Assembly: GCA_025350645.1 (NCBI GenBank)
Contig: JANXXM010000146.1
Span: forward strand, 1 to 63,070
Reading direction: 5' to 3'
DNA: 63,070 nt
From: Ferruginibacter sp.
Lineage (GTDB): Bacteria > Bacteroidota > Bacteroidia > Chitinophagales > Chitinophagaceae
Shown: positions 20,025-29,738 of the stretch, in pieces
How the letters are laid out: the number at the start of each line of letters is the position of its first letter
How positions within the stretch are numbered: the stretch's first letter is position 1
Made by a program: the position numbers and the translations under genes
The notes under the pieces: model-generated
Databases searched by the model: none
The model's input: the letters and a program-made list of their open reading frames with translations, nothing else
What the model was told of the DNA's origin: nothing

Positions 20025-23000
20025 TTATTGAACAATAACCTTTTGGATATTTACTGTATCATTTGTAACGGTTTTAATAAAATAAATTCCTTTACTGTAC
20101 CTGGATATATTAATTTGTTTTTGTTGCTCACCGGTAATAAAATGTTCTATTATTTTGCCATTAGCATCAGATACAACGATGGTTGTTTTCTCTAGTGCTT
20201 TTTTAGAAATATAAATATTTACAAAAGTTGATGCAGGATTTGGTGTAATACGCACTTCCATATTTTTAGAAAACAAAACACTTTTAACTGCAGTGTATAC
20301 AAACCTGTTATCCCTGTCTACCTGCTTTAGACGATAATAATTTATTCCTTTAAATGGAGCATTATCATAAAAAGTATAGTTAGTTATAGTATTGCTGTTG
20401 CCTGCTGCATTTACTTTACCTATATCTTTCCAGCTTCTTCCGTCAAAAGATTTTTCTATCATAAAATGACTGCTGTTACCTTCCTGGTTTGTAGTCCATT
20501 TTAGCAGTACAACATCTTCTTCTTTTTGTGCGTTAAAATAACTTAGTGTTACAGGCAGTGCTGCACTCCCGTCATTTCTGGTATACCATATTGGGGAGGT
20601 TATAATCCTGCTGGTACCATTGGTAATATCAATATAATAATACCCGGTTGCAAGATTGGTAAGGTTATTATCTGCATATTTTAAAGTGTTCCCAATAGCA
20701 GAATCTATTTTAACAGCAGCTATACCACTACCGGGTATGCCAAACATTACCCGTATAACTGCTGTGGATACCGGCGTTGTGGCATCAGTAAGTGTTACAT
20801 AAATATTGGGACTAAAGCGATCAGAAAAAATTGTACCCATTTGCCTTGTATTTATAGAAAAATCTACTTTGCTGTCACAATCTTCAGTGGCATAAAAATG
20901 CATGTTACGCATACCACTAATAAGAGCCGTTTTGCTAAGTGCGGGTGCTACAATAGCAGTACGTGCGTATGTTGTTCTTCCAAAAGTTGTTTTATGGTTA
21001 TCATGATCTATGGTGGCTCCAAGGTGATAACCCTTTGCCAGCATAGTTTGATAATAGGGCAAATAAGACATAGATGCGCCCGGGTTAGAATAAGTAGTAC
21101 TGGTAGAGGTAGAAGGCCCACTTTCCACAGCAGTTCCTACAATGGCGCTATCTGCCACTATATCATAAGCAGCTGTACTTCCCACATTATTATAATCGTT
21201 CTGGCTGGGGTGTGCAAGGGTTGCAAAGGTATTGGTAGCAATATTATTATTTACTGTTTTAAATAGCCCCGTACTGCCGGTGTAAACACTTTTAGGAACG
21301 TAAATATCATAATTGTTCGAAGCACCCCACACACCACTGCCCGTTTCCCAGCCAAATAAATTATCCATTCCATCGCCATAAATAATAACATGCCCGCCAT
21401 TAGAAATTACCCCCCATTCCATTCCATATAATGCAATGAAATTTGGATGCGTATTATTAAAAGTATTTGCCTGGGCAGTACCCAAGTGGTAGTTATCAAC
21501 AGTGTTTCCCGGATTATCGAGTGTAGAAAAATGGTTATGTTCAGATATCCCGAGGTAATCCATGCATTGAGAAGACAGCGCATAATTATAATCATCTGCA
21601 GGTGTGGCACCGGGCATATCCTGGTTGCCATCAGAGTAATCTGAATGGGCATGCAGGTTACCGAAATAATAATTATTAGCGGCAATATTACTGGTGGCAA
21701 TGTTACCCGTAAGCGGGGTTGTACGAAAGTATTTCGTACCACCAGAGCAGTTTTTATTTGCTGCAAAAATGAAGAAATAATATGCTGTATTTGTAGTAAG
21801 ACCGGTAACTAAAAAATGAGTAGCATTACTATTGGATACTACTGTTCCGTTTCCAAAAACATCTCCAGCGTTATAGTCCGCAATATCTGCAGGCGCAGTA
21901 TTTAATACAGGGGATGTGCTGCTTATAACCAGGTAATCATCTGCGCCGGATGCGGCGGTAAAAGTTGCAGCAATTGCGTTATTAACGGCTGTGAATGCAA
22001 GCACAGTTGGCTGCGCAGCTGGTGTGCCACATGGCGGCAATGGGATGGTAGATTGCACGCCGGCTAATGGAGATGTAATATTATATGCAGGTCCGTTTAT
22101 ACAAGCTTGTGTATTTGCAGCAAATATAAAAAAGTAATAGGGTGTATTGGGTTGCAAACCGGTGGCGATAAATATTATTGCACTACCTCTTTGTATTACT
22201 GTGGCATTCCCAAACATATCGCCTGCATTATAGGCTTGCCCGTTTGCCGGGTTATTGGTGAGTGTGGAGGATGTACTTCTTACAACCAAATATTCATCTG
22301 CAGTAGTGCCTGTAAAAGATCCTTGTATGCTGTTGGTGCCTATTGTACCAAAAACCAGGCTGGATGGCTGGCTTACAGGTGCCACGCAGGCAGGCAGGCC
22401 AGCAACAGTGGTAGCAGAGCCATTTAATACTGTACTGGTATAATACAGAGGCCCGCCAGTGCAAATACTATTTAATGGAAAAATAAAGAAATAGTAGGTG
22501 CTCAGGGCTGTTAAACCAGTTGCAGTAAAAGATGTACTGCTATTTTTAGCAATCACCGTACCATCACCAATATTATCACCAATATTATAAATTTGTCCGT
22601 TTAAAGGGTTACCTGTTAAGCTGCTGTTACTGCTCATTACAATTAAATAATTATCTGTGCCCGGGCTTGCTGCGGTAAAACTTCCTTGTATAGAAACATC
22701 TGTTATACTCGCAAAAGTTAAATTGGTGGCAGGTGCCATAGGGGTAGCACATGGAGTAGTTGCCAAACCATTTACTGTAAGGTTATCAATACTTATTTTT
22801 GGCCTGGAACCGGATCCTGTATTGCCACTGCCATTGTGATAATAAAAACGAAGGCGGGCAGTGCTACTATTATTAAATATTGCTGGCAAAGCAATATTTG
22901 TTTTAGAACCGGTTATAGGAACATTGTTTGTAAAATCTAAAATACTTGCGAAAGTAAGTTCAGTAAAATTAGCTCCGTCTACAGTAGCATAAACTCTCAA

Positions 23001-25028
23001 AGAACCATTTCTATTGCCAGTGGAATTATTTATCGTTGCATAATCAAAACTAAATGTGCCTGCATTGAGCCCGGTAAAATCCATATAAAAATCCAGTGCT
23101 GCTGCGGTAGTATTGTCCGGCGAACCGGTAGATAAAAAAATGATAGATTGTACTGGTGTTACGGAATCTATATAGCGATGTATGCCGCCAGATGAAGTAA
23201 AAGTATTGCCATTAAAGTTAGAAGTAGAGGCTGTGGTTCGTATTCCATCAGGTATAGTACCACTAGCGTTTGCAGAAAGTCCGCCAAAATGGTTTGCTCC
23301 GTTGCCAGAGGTAAAAAAGCTGCCCCATGTATTTACATCGGCAAAAGTTTGAGTATAGCTTAAGCCAGGCTCTGCAGAAATAAGTACGGGTAATGGAGTG
23401 TTTGTAAACGCATTTTGCACACCATAAGTTGTGCCTATGCTATTAGTTGCAAAGGCTTTATAATAATACCTGGTATTGGGTAATAGTCCACTAATAGCTG
23501 CACTATAATTACCAGCAGCAAGATTTGATGAAGATACTAATGTGCCAGTACCATTAGGAAACCCAGTAGCAGTGCTATATTCAAAGCCATAGGTAGTAAC
23601 TGATGCACAACCTGGTGAAGATACATTTCCATTTAAAGTTGCTGTTGTAGCTGAAATAGCAGTTGCTGCTGCCGTTAATATAAAGGGTGTACTGTTTACG
23701 CCAGATCCTTTTGCAGCTACAGGGTAATTACTCACTCCACCGCCGCTTAAAATAATATCGCCATCATAAGTTTGTATTGCAGCCGGGGTAAATTTTACGT
23801 AAATAATTTTGTTGGTAAATGCATTGCCGGAATATGAAAATGAAAGGGTTGAAGTGAAAGTACCTCCTGCAGTTTCGGAATAAGTAAAACCAGTTAATGC
23901 AGCAATGTTTATTGTGGTACCATCCAAATTATTTCCATCAAGGGAAAATGAATTGGGGCCTGCAATAGTGTTTATACATACATTACCAAAATCTGCAAGG
24001 GGGCTATTTAAAGTAAATGTTGCGCCTGCCACAGTATTTATTGTAAATGTTTGCGTATTGGAAACCGCAGCTGCACCCGTAGTTGTTACGCCGACAGTTG
24101 CTGTACCGGCAGCGCCAAGATCTGCTGCTGTAATGCTTGCAGTAAGTTGTGTGCTATTTACAAAACTGGTCACTCTATTGCTACTATTCCATGTAACAAC
24201 AGATCCATTAATAAAATTTGTTCCGTTTACGGTGAGGGTTAAACCAGGCGTACCTGCATTTGCATTAATAGGAGTTATTGCATTTGTTGATGGTATACTC
24301 ACCGGTGTTACAGATGCCCATGTGGTTCCTACTCTTACGCCATCAATTATTTGAGCAGAGGCAGATCCTGCAGTTCCTTGTCTCAAAGCTATCCTGTCAA
24401 TTATACCTGCATCTGCTGCACCGCCACTTGTTGTAGCTGCAATAGTAGTCGCAGGTTCTGGCGAGCCTAAAACCGGGTTTACGTAAAGGCTAACAACATC
24501 ATCCAGCGCTATAGGATTAAATGTATATTTTAAAACTGCTAAATAGGTAGTTGAAAAACTTCGCACAGTACTTTCATAACTAACGGTATTACTATTTTTA
24601 GATATTCCAAAAACAAAACCTGCGCCGCTACTTTTTATCCATATTCTTCCTTTAAATCCTCCGTCGTATAATGCGAAAAAATAATCTCCTGCAGCCTGCG
24701 CTGATGTTGTATTGATAAAGAAAGAAGCATAAGCATCGCCGGATGTTATAGCAGGTGCAAAAACTTTTGAAACATCTTCCCCATTTGTTGTCATAGTAAT
24801 GGCATTTCCTATACCCGATGATGGTGAACCTGCCGGGGTTAAACCAGGTGAGGTAACTGTAATATTATTTGTGCCAGTGCCACTAAAACTACTGTAACCA
24901 TTTGCGGAGAGCAAAGTGCCTGTAGTATAATTAAAATCTTCTGTAAGCACTTGCCCAAATGAACGGGATGCAGACAGTAATAAAAACAAGGCTACACATA
25001 GGTATTTTAGTGTAAATATTCTTCTCAT
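20025..25028 (-). CDS. Secreted multidomain T9SS (type A) protein with PHP phosphoesterase domain
   Basis: This 1667-residue exported protein begins with a signal peptide (ending SRSFGQ). An N-terminal beta-rich domain (~27-240), an IPT/TIG-like segment (~245-335), FN3-like domains and a LamG/discoidin-like region follow. Three tandem ~105-residue repeats share YLIV/YLVV, Y..GD..G(D/N)(A/G)TV and YYFFIF motifs. From ~1117 to ~1480 lies a PHP-type metallophosphoesterase domain of the CehA/McbA kind: NLHAHSDYSDG, LGISEHNHF, LAHPSQND, AVESG and GATIDHDNHK supply the expected His/Asp/Glu ligands. The last ~85 residues form a type A sorting domain (ITPNPASTFVNIY through KGIYFIKTV). The substrate is unknown; an extracellular phosphodiester or phosphate ester is plausible. 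It is monocistronic. Confidence 0.85.
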   Translation of the reverse strand: MRRIFTLKYLCVALFLLLSASRSFGQVLTEDFNYTTGTLLSANGYSSFSGTGTNNITVTSPGLTPAGSPSSGIGNAITMTTNGEDVSKVFAPAITSGDAYASFFINTTSAQAAGDYFFALYDGGFKGRIWIKSSGAGFVFGISKNSNTVSYESTVRSFSTTYLAVLKYTFNPIALDDVVSLYVNPVLGSPEPATTIAATTSGGAADAGIIDRIALRQGTAGSASAQIIDGVRVGTTWASVTPVSIPSTNAITPINANAGTPGLTLTVNGTNFINGSVVTWNSSNRVTSFVNSTQLTASITAADLGAAGTATVGVTTTGAAAVSNTQTFTINTVAGATFTLNSPLADFGNVCINTIAGPNSFSLDGNNLDGTTINIAALTGFTYSETAGGTFTSTLSFSYSGNAFTNKIIYVKFTPAAIQTYDGDIILSGGGVSNYPVAAKGSGVNSTPFILTAAATAISATTATLNGNVSSPGCASVTTYGFEYSTATGFPNGTGTLVSSSNLAAGNYSAAISGLLPNTRYYYKAFATNSIGTTYGVQNAFTNTPLPVLISAEPGLSYTQTFADVNTWGSFFTSGNGANHFGGLSANASGTIPDGIRTTASTSNFNGNTFTSSGGIHRYIDSVTPVQSIIFLSTGSPDNTTAAALDFYMDFTGLNAGTFSFDYATINNSTGNRNGSLRVYATVDGANFTELTFASILDFTNNVPITGSKTNIALPAIFNNSSTARLRFYYHNGSGNTGSGSRPKISIDNLTVNGLATTPCATPMAPATNLTFASITDVSIQGSFTAASPGTDNYLIVMSSNSSLTGNPLNGQIYNIGDNIGDGTVIAKNSSTSFTATGLTALSTYYFFIFPLNSICTGGPLYYTSTVLNGSATTVAGLPACVAPVSQPSSLVFGTIGTNSIQGSFTGTTADEYLVVRSTSSTLTNNPANGQAYNAGDMFGNATVIQRGSAIIFIATGLQPNTPYYFFIFAANTQACINGPAYNITSPLAGVQSTIPLPPCGTPAAQPTVLAFTAVNNAIAATFTAASGADDYLVISSTSPVLNTAPADIADYNAGDVFGNGTVVSNSNATHFLVTGLTTNTAYYFFIFAANKNCSGGTKYFRTTPLTGNIATSNIAANNYYFGNLHAHSDYSDGNQDMPGATPADDYNYALSSQCMDYLGISEHNHFSTLDNPGNTVDNYHLGTAQANTFNNTHPNFIALYGMEWGVISNGGHVIIYGDGMDNLFGWETGSGVWGASNNYDIYVPKSVYTGSTGLFKTVNNNIATNTFATLAHPSQNDYNNVGSTAAYDIVADSAIVGTAVESGPSTSTSTTYSNPGASMSYLPYYQTMLAKGYHLGATIDHDNHKTTFGRTTYARTAIVAPALSKTALISGMRNMHFYATEDCDSKVDFSINTRQMGTIFSDRFSPNIYVTLTDATTPVSTAVIRVMFGIPGSGIAAVKIDSAIGNTLKYADNNLTNLATGYYYIDITNGTSRIITSPIWYTRNDGSAALPVTLSYFNAQKEEDVVLLKWTTNQEGNSSHFMIEKSFDGRSWKDIGKVNAAGNSNTITNYTFYDNAPFKGINYYRLKQVDRDNRFVYTAVKSVLFSKNMEVRITPNPASTFVNIYISKKALEKTTIVVSDANGKIIEHFITGEQQKQINISRYSKGIYFIKTVTNDTVNIQKVIVQ

Positions 25029-25048
25029 GCTAATTTTTTTTGAACAAC

Positions 25049-25056
25049 CAAAACTA
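25049..25056 (-). promoter_or_regulatory. Candidate -7 element for the PHP-domain gene
   Basis: On the minus strand TAGTTTTG fits TANNTTTG 20 bases before the start codon. No clear -33 TTTG was found. Confidence 0.4.
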
Positions 25057-25182
25057 CTGTCATTATTCAGTTTAATACTATTTTTATTGTAAAGAATTTA
25101 TTAACAAATTGCCATCATGTCAGCAAAGTTGTTATTGGCATTTACTTTGACTATGTTGAAGGAAATAATAATTTTAGATAAT

Positions 25183-27078
25183 ATGCAAAAAGGTAACATC
25201 AGGGTACAAACGGAAAATATTTTTCCTATCATAAAAAAATTCTTATATAGCGAGCATGATATTTTTATAAGAGAATTGGTGAGTAATGCGGTAGATGCCA
25301 CGCAAAAATTGAAAACATTATCAAGCATTGGAGAAGCAAAAGGCGATATTGGGGAATTGAGAATTGATATTTTGCTGGATGCGGAAAAGAAAACCATTAC
25401 CATTAGCGACCGTGGTGTAGGTATGACGGAAGAAGAAGTAGATAAATATCTTAACCAGGTTGCTTTTAGTGGTGCAGAAGAATTTTTAGAAAAATATAAA
25501 GGGCAGAATGAAAATAATATCATAGGTCATTTTGGTTTGGGTTTTTACTCCTCTTTTATGGTGAGCGAAAAAGTAGAAGTAGTTACAAAAAGCTTTAAAG
25601 AAGGTGTACAAGCGGTTCGTTGGGAATGCGATGGCAGTCCGGAATTTACTTTGGAACCAGCAGAAAAAATACAGAGAGGAACAGACATTATTCTGCATAT
25701 AAATGAGGAGAGCAAAGAATTTTTAGATGTTTATAAAGTTAAAAGCACATTAGAAAAGTTTTGTAAATTTTTACCCGTGGCTATTTATTTTAAAGACGTG
25801 AATGAAAAAGTAGAAGAGCCAGTTGCAGAAGTTAAGGAAAGAGAAGAAAAGGAAGATCCAAAAGAAATTGTTACAGAAAAACCATTAAACAATACAAATC
25901 CTGCATGGACAAAAAAACCAAGCGAACTTACCAAAGAGGACTACGAAAATTTTTACAGGGAGCTTTATCCATATAATGAAACACCCTTATTTTGGATTCA
26001 TCTAAATGTTGACTATCCTTTTAACCTTACGGGCATTTTGTATTTCCCCAAAATAAAACAGAGCCACGAAATACAAAAAGATAAAATACAGTTATATAGC
26101 AACCAGGTTTTTGTAACGGATGAAGTAAAAGATATTGTACCGGAGTTTTTAATGTTGCTGCAAGGTGTGCTGGATAGTCCGGACATTCCCCTCAATGTGA
26201 GCAGAAGTTATTTGCAGGGCGACCCTAACGTAAAAAAAATAAATGCGCACATTACCAAAAAAGTTGCTGATAAATTAGAAGAAATATTTAAGAACGACAG
26301 AACTGCATTTCAGGAAAAATGGGAAAGTCTCGGGTTGTTTGTAAAATATGGTATGATGACGGACGATAAGTTTTTGGAAAAAGCAAACAGCTTTTTTATA
26401 ATGGAGGATACTACTGGAAAATTTACTACCAAAGAAGAATATGTTGCCGCTACCCCTACCCAAAAAAACAAAGATGGCAAGCAGGTTATTTTGTATACTA
26501 CTAACCCGGTGCAGCAGGATTTGTATATACAGCAGGCTGTAGCAAAAGGATACAGCGTAGTAAAAATGGAAACCCTCGTAGATGCAGCATTCATTAATAC
26601 TGTAGAGATGAAGTGGAATGACTTTATTTTTACAAGGGTGGATGCAGATATTGCTGATAATTTAATTGACAAAGCAGAAAACGTTGATAGCATATTAAGC
26701 AAAGAAGATGCAGAAAAACTGAAGAAATTATTTGAACAGCCGCAGGAAGGTTTACACGTAACAGTTGAAGTAAAAGGATTGAATAATGATGCACCGCCTG
26801 TAACTGCAACAAGACCGGAGCAAATGCGCCGTATGAAAGATATGGCCACAATGGGGGGAGGAATGGCAGCATTTTACGCACAGATGCCGGATGAAGTATT
26901 ACTTACGGTAAATGGCAATCATTCTATCTACAAAAATATACTTGCAGAAACTGAAACGGGGCAGCAGGAAAAATTAGTAAAAAATCTTGCAGATCTTGCA
27001 CTGCTTTCTCAGGGGTTATTAACCGGCAAAAACCTTACACAATTCATAAGCCGTAGTGTGGAGCTGATGGAAAAATAA
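25183..27078 (+). CDS. htpG: HSP90-family chaperone HtpG
   Basis: This cytosolic ATP-dependent chaperone dimer has the GHKL ATPase N-domain motifs in order: RELVSNAVDATQKL, DRGVGMTEEEVDKYL, SGAEEFLEKY and GHFGLGFYSSFMV. The middle domain contains the NVSRSYLQGDPNVKKI stretch. The ATG at 25183 (MQKGNIRVQTEN) gives a 631-residue protein that starts where family members do. The in-frame extension to 25117 adds 22 residues with no homology. The gene is divergent from the PHP-domain gene and is followed by a hairpin that also ends the convergent methyltransferase gene. Confidence 0.95.
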   Translation: MQKGNIRVQTENIFPIIKKFLYSEHDIFIRELVSNAVDATQKLKTLSSIGEAKGDIGELRIDILLDAEKKTITISDRGVGMTEEEVDKYLNQVAFSGAEEFLEKYKGQNENNIIGHFGLGFYSSFMVSEKVEVVTKSFKEGVQAVRWECDGSPEFTLEPAEKIQRGTDIILHINEESKEFLDVYKVKSTLEKFCKFLPVAIYFKDVNEKVEEPVAEVKEREEKEDPKEIVTEKPLNNTNPAWTKKPSELTKEDYENFYRELYPYNETPLFWIHLNVDYPFNLTGILYFPKIKQSHEIQKDKIQLYSNQVFVTDEVKDIVPEFLMLLQGVLDSPDIPLNVSRSYLQGDPNVKKINAHITKKVADKLEEIFKNDRTAFQEKWESLGLFVKYGMMTDDKFLEKANSFFIMEDTTGKFTTKEEYVAATPTQKNKDGKQVILYTTNPVQQDLYIQQAVAKGYSVVKMETLVDAAFINTVEMKWNDFIFTRVDADIADNLIDKAENVDSILSKEDAEKLKKLFEQPQEGLHVTVEVKGLNNDAPPVTATRPEQMRRMKDMATMGGGMAAFYAQMPDEVLLTVNGNHSIYKNILAETETGQQEKLVKNLADLALLSQGLLTGKNLTQFISRSVELMEK

Positions 27079-27099
27079 AAGTTTGGATAGCATGTAAGA

Positions 27100-27165
27100 T
27101 ATTAGAAATAAGAAACAAAATATTAGGCATAAGGCATGAGATAATAGACATAAGACAGAAGATAA
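27100..27165. repeat. Degenerate ATAAG-type short repeats
   Basis: The spacer after htpG is built from loosely repeated units such as AAATAAGAA, GGCATAAGGCAT and GACATAAGACA. It resembles the CATTAAG cluster at 7810-7914 in style. No coding potential was seen. Confidence 0.45.
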
Positions 27166-27208
27166 AAGACAAAGCCTTTCGAACTTCGAAAGGTTTTGTC
27201 TTTTATCT
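27160..27208. terminator. Bidirectional terminator overlapping the methyltransferase stop codon
   Basis: A 24-bp stem with one G-T position pairs 27160-27183 with 27185-27208 almost without a loop. It is A/T-rich at both ends. The right arm includes the stop codon (27203-27205) of the leftward methyltransferase. Confidence 0.85.
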
Positions 27209-27892
27209 TTTTGCAAAGGAAAAATTATCCTTTTCAAAAACAGATACTTCCAGGTAATGCATTTTTTGAAAATGATAAACCTGCTTATAATTATTTTCTG
27301 TAAACAAATGTTTTTCTAAAGGGTTTACATAAATGATGATTATTTTACGGGGATGCTGTTCTAAACTTATTTCGATATTTTCTATAACGCCGCTCATAAT
27401 GGTATCATCAAAAGGGTTGAATAAAAAAATGCAATCTGCATCAGCATCTATATCAAAATAAAAAGCATCGTTATTATACACTTTATAGTTTAGTGCAGTC
27501 TTATTTTTTTGTATTAAAGCAAGATTTTTTTTGGCTTCTTCACAAAATTTCTTTGACAAATCTATTCCTGTAACTTTTTTTGCTCCAAGGCTTGCCGCAA
27601 CGCTTAAAACCCTGCCTTTGCCACAACCAATATCTACAAAATGATTAAAAGTTGCGGGTTTATACTTTGTAAAAACATTTTCCAGTACATCGTAGGATGC
27701 AGGCATGTAAATGGTTGCATGAGAAATATCTATACCCATGCGCTGCAGGTTTTGCAGCTCATCTGCACCGGTAGTTTTTACACCATACTTTTTTTCGCCT
27801 TTTATTTCGTTGCGCAAAATATGCAGGGCTATTCTAAAATTCCAGTTGCCTGCTATATAAAAAAAGTATCTTATTAGTTGTAGGGATTGCAT
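27203..27892 (-). CDS. Class I SAM-dependent methyltransferase
   Basis: The Rossmann-fold motif I appears as FVDIGCGKGRVLSVAASLGAK (residues ~85-105), with VTGIDLS as motif II and a downstream CIFLFNPFDD. The length is 229. The N-terminal ~60 residues (a hydrophobic stretch, then GADELQNL..) resemble the N-terminus of small methyltransferases of unknown substrate in Bacteroidota. The substrate cannot be named. The FNPF motif is only loosely like the NPPF of N-methyltransferases. It is downstream of recJ on the same strand (gap 103 bases) and may share a transcript. Confidence 0.75.
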   Translation of the reverse strand: MQSLQLIRYFFYIAGNWNFRIALHILRNEIKGEKKYGVKTTGADELQNLQRMGIDISHATIYMPASYDVLENVFTKYKPATFNHFVDIGCGKGRVLSVAASLGAKKVTGIDLSKKFCEEAKKNLALIQKNKTALNYKVYNNDAFYFDIDADADCIFLFNPFDDTIMSGVIENIEISLEQHPRKIIIIYVNPLEKHLFTENNYKQVYHFQKMHYLEVSVFEKDNFSFAKR

Positions 27893-27995
27893 TTTTGCTT
27901 AATAAAAATAGAAAAAATAAAAGAGCGCCTCACCATGGCGGTACAAATATGCCTATAGCTATTGTATGTTTCCCGGATAAAACTGTTGCTGTTAC

Positions 27996-29735
27996 TCATT
28001 CTAAACCTAACGATGTATTTGCAAAAACGTTGGAAATAGTGACGGATAATCTTATATCTACAATTCTTAATTGCAAATTCTTATTTCCATTCCATTCGTT
28101 TTCATCTAACGTAAAAACAATATCTACAGCATCCGTAAGCAACGAAAATAAGTGCGCCATATTAAAACCAATTCCGTTTAAAATAATACCTTCCTGTTTA
28201 AGTACAACTTTTAAATGTACTTCCTTTAAAATTTTGGAATATCCAAAGTCTTTACAATTTTTTGCAATAAAAGTAGGTCGCATATTTTCTGGGCCAAAGG
28301 GTTCCATACGGCAAATGATATTGTAAAAATTTTCTGTTATTTCTTTAAAATTTATTTCGGCATCTACAACAATTTCCGGTATCAGTAAATGATCGGGAAT
28401 AGATGCTGCTACAACTTCTTCAAATTTTTTTGTAAAGGGCAAAATATTTTCCGGAAGCATGGTAAGGCCAGCAGCTGCAAAGTGGCCGCCATAAGCTGTT
28501 AACAGATCCCTGCATTCGTAAATGGCTTCGTATAAATTAAACCCAACCACACTTCTTGCACTGCCTGCTACAAAATCTCCGCTTTTTGTAAGCACAATGG
28601 TAGGCCGGTAATAGGTTTCTATTAACCTGCTTGCTACAATTCCTACAACACCTTTGTGCCAGTGTTCGCTGTAAACTACGCAGCTTTTTTTTGCTGCAAG
28701 TAGATTATCTTCTCCTATCATTTGCAATGCATCTTCTGTAATACTGCTGTCTGCTTCTTTTCTGTCTTTGTTATCAATATGTAATAATGCTGCAAATGCA
28801 GTTGCTTTTACCGGGTCAGTTTCTATAAAAAGCTGTACTGCTTTTTTTGCATCATCCATACGGCCTGCCGCATTTACCCTTGGTGCAATTATGAACACTA
28901 CATTTGTAATTGTCATTATTTTTTTTGCGGCAGCAAGGTCTATCAAAGCCTTTATACCGGGCAGGGGATCGTTATTTATTTTTTGTAATCCAAAGTAGGC
29001 AAACACCCGGTTTTCTCCAGTCATCGGTACTATATCTGCGGCAATAGCTGTTGCTACAAGGTCAAGGTATTTATATAAATTTTCTTCTGGCAAATTATAA
29101 TGCTGTGTAAGTGCAGTCAACAACTTAAAACCAACTCCGCAACCGCACAGTTCTTTATAAGGATAATTACAATCTATTTGTTTGGGGTTTAAAACTGCAA
29201 TGGCATCAGGTATTTTTTCTCCTGGAAGATGGTGATCGCAAATAATAAAATGAATGCCCAGCGTATTTGCATAATCAATAAGTTCAACAGATTTTATACC
29301 ACAATCCAGGCAAATGACAAGTGAAAAATTATTTATTGCTGCATAATCTATACCAGCCTTGCTTACGCCATAACCTTCCCTGTAACGATGCGGAATATAA
29401 AAGTCTATATTTTCTGTGTTATACATGCCGCATAAAAAGCTATACATACTGGCAACGGCTGTAATACCATCTACATCATAATCCCCAAAAACCAATATTT
29501 TTTCGTTTGTAAGGATGGCCTGGTTTACTCTTGCAACAGCCTTATCCATATCTTTCATTAACCATGGGCTGTGCTGCATACTTAAAGCGGGCACAAAGAA
29601 ATTTTTAGCCTCCTCAAAGTTTTCAATACCTCTTTGCACAAGAATATTGCAAATTGTTTTACTCACTTTTAAATGCTCGTATAAGTGCTCTGTCTTTTGG
29701 TCATGGTAAGGCAGTATGTTCCATCTTTTTTTCAA
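27996..29735 (-). CDS. recJ: Single-stranded-DNA-specific exonuclease RecJ
   Basis: This DHH-family 5'-3' exonuclease acts in recombination and mismatch repair. Motifs are DYDVDGITA, LDCGIK and CDHHLPGE (the DHH motif), then the DHHA1 signature YGGHFAAAGLTM. The C-terminal OB-like region completes 579 residues, the normal length. It starts 3 bases after the polyprenyl synthase gene ends, so the two are cotranscribed. Confidence 0.95.
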   Translation of the reverse strand: MKKRWNILPYHDQKTEHLYEHLKVSKTICNILVQRGIENFEEAKNFFVPALSMQHSPWLMKDMDKAVARVNQAILTNEKILVFGDYDVDGITAVASMYSFLCGMYNTENIDFYIPHRYREGYGVSKAGIDYAAINNFSLVICLDCGIKSVELIDYANTLGIHFIICDHHLPGEKIPDAIAVLNPKQIDCNYPYKELCGCGVGFKLLTALTQHYNLPEENLYKYLDLVATAIAADIVPMTGENRVFAYFGLQKINNDPLPGIKALIDLAAAKKIMTITNVVFIIAPRVNAAGRMDDAKKAVQLFIETDPVKATAFAALLHIDNKDRKEADSSITEDALQMIGEDNLLAAKKSCVVYSEHWHKGVVGIVASRLIETYYRPTIVLTKSGDFVAGSARSVVGFNLYEAIYECRDLLTAYGGHFAAAGLTMLPENILPFTKKFEEVVAASIPDHLLIPEIVVDAEINFKEITENFYNIICRMEPFGPENMRPTFIAKNCKDFGYSKILKEVHLKVVLKQEGIILNGIGFNMAHLFSLLTDAVDIVFTLDENEWNGNKNLQLRIVDIRLSVTISNVFANTSLGLE

Positions 29736-29738
29736 GAA

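Noticed and set aside
20841..21266. 141-residue Cys-rich frame opposite the PHP-domain gene
   Set aside because: The Cys and Ser content comes from the reverse complement of Ala/Thr codons; no domain was recognised.
23905..24354. 149-residue frame opposite the PHP-domain gene
   Set aside because: A Val/Ala-rich shadow of a Thr/Ala/Asn-rich secreted protein.
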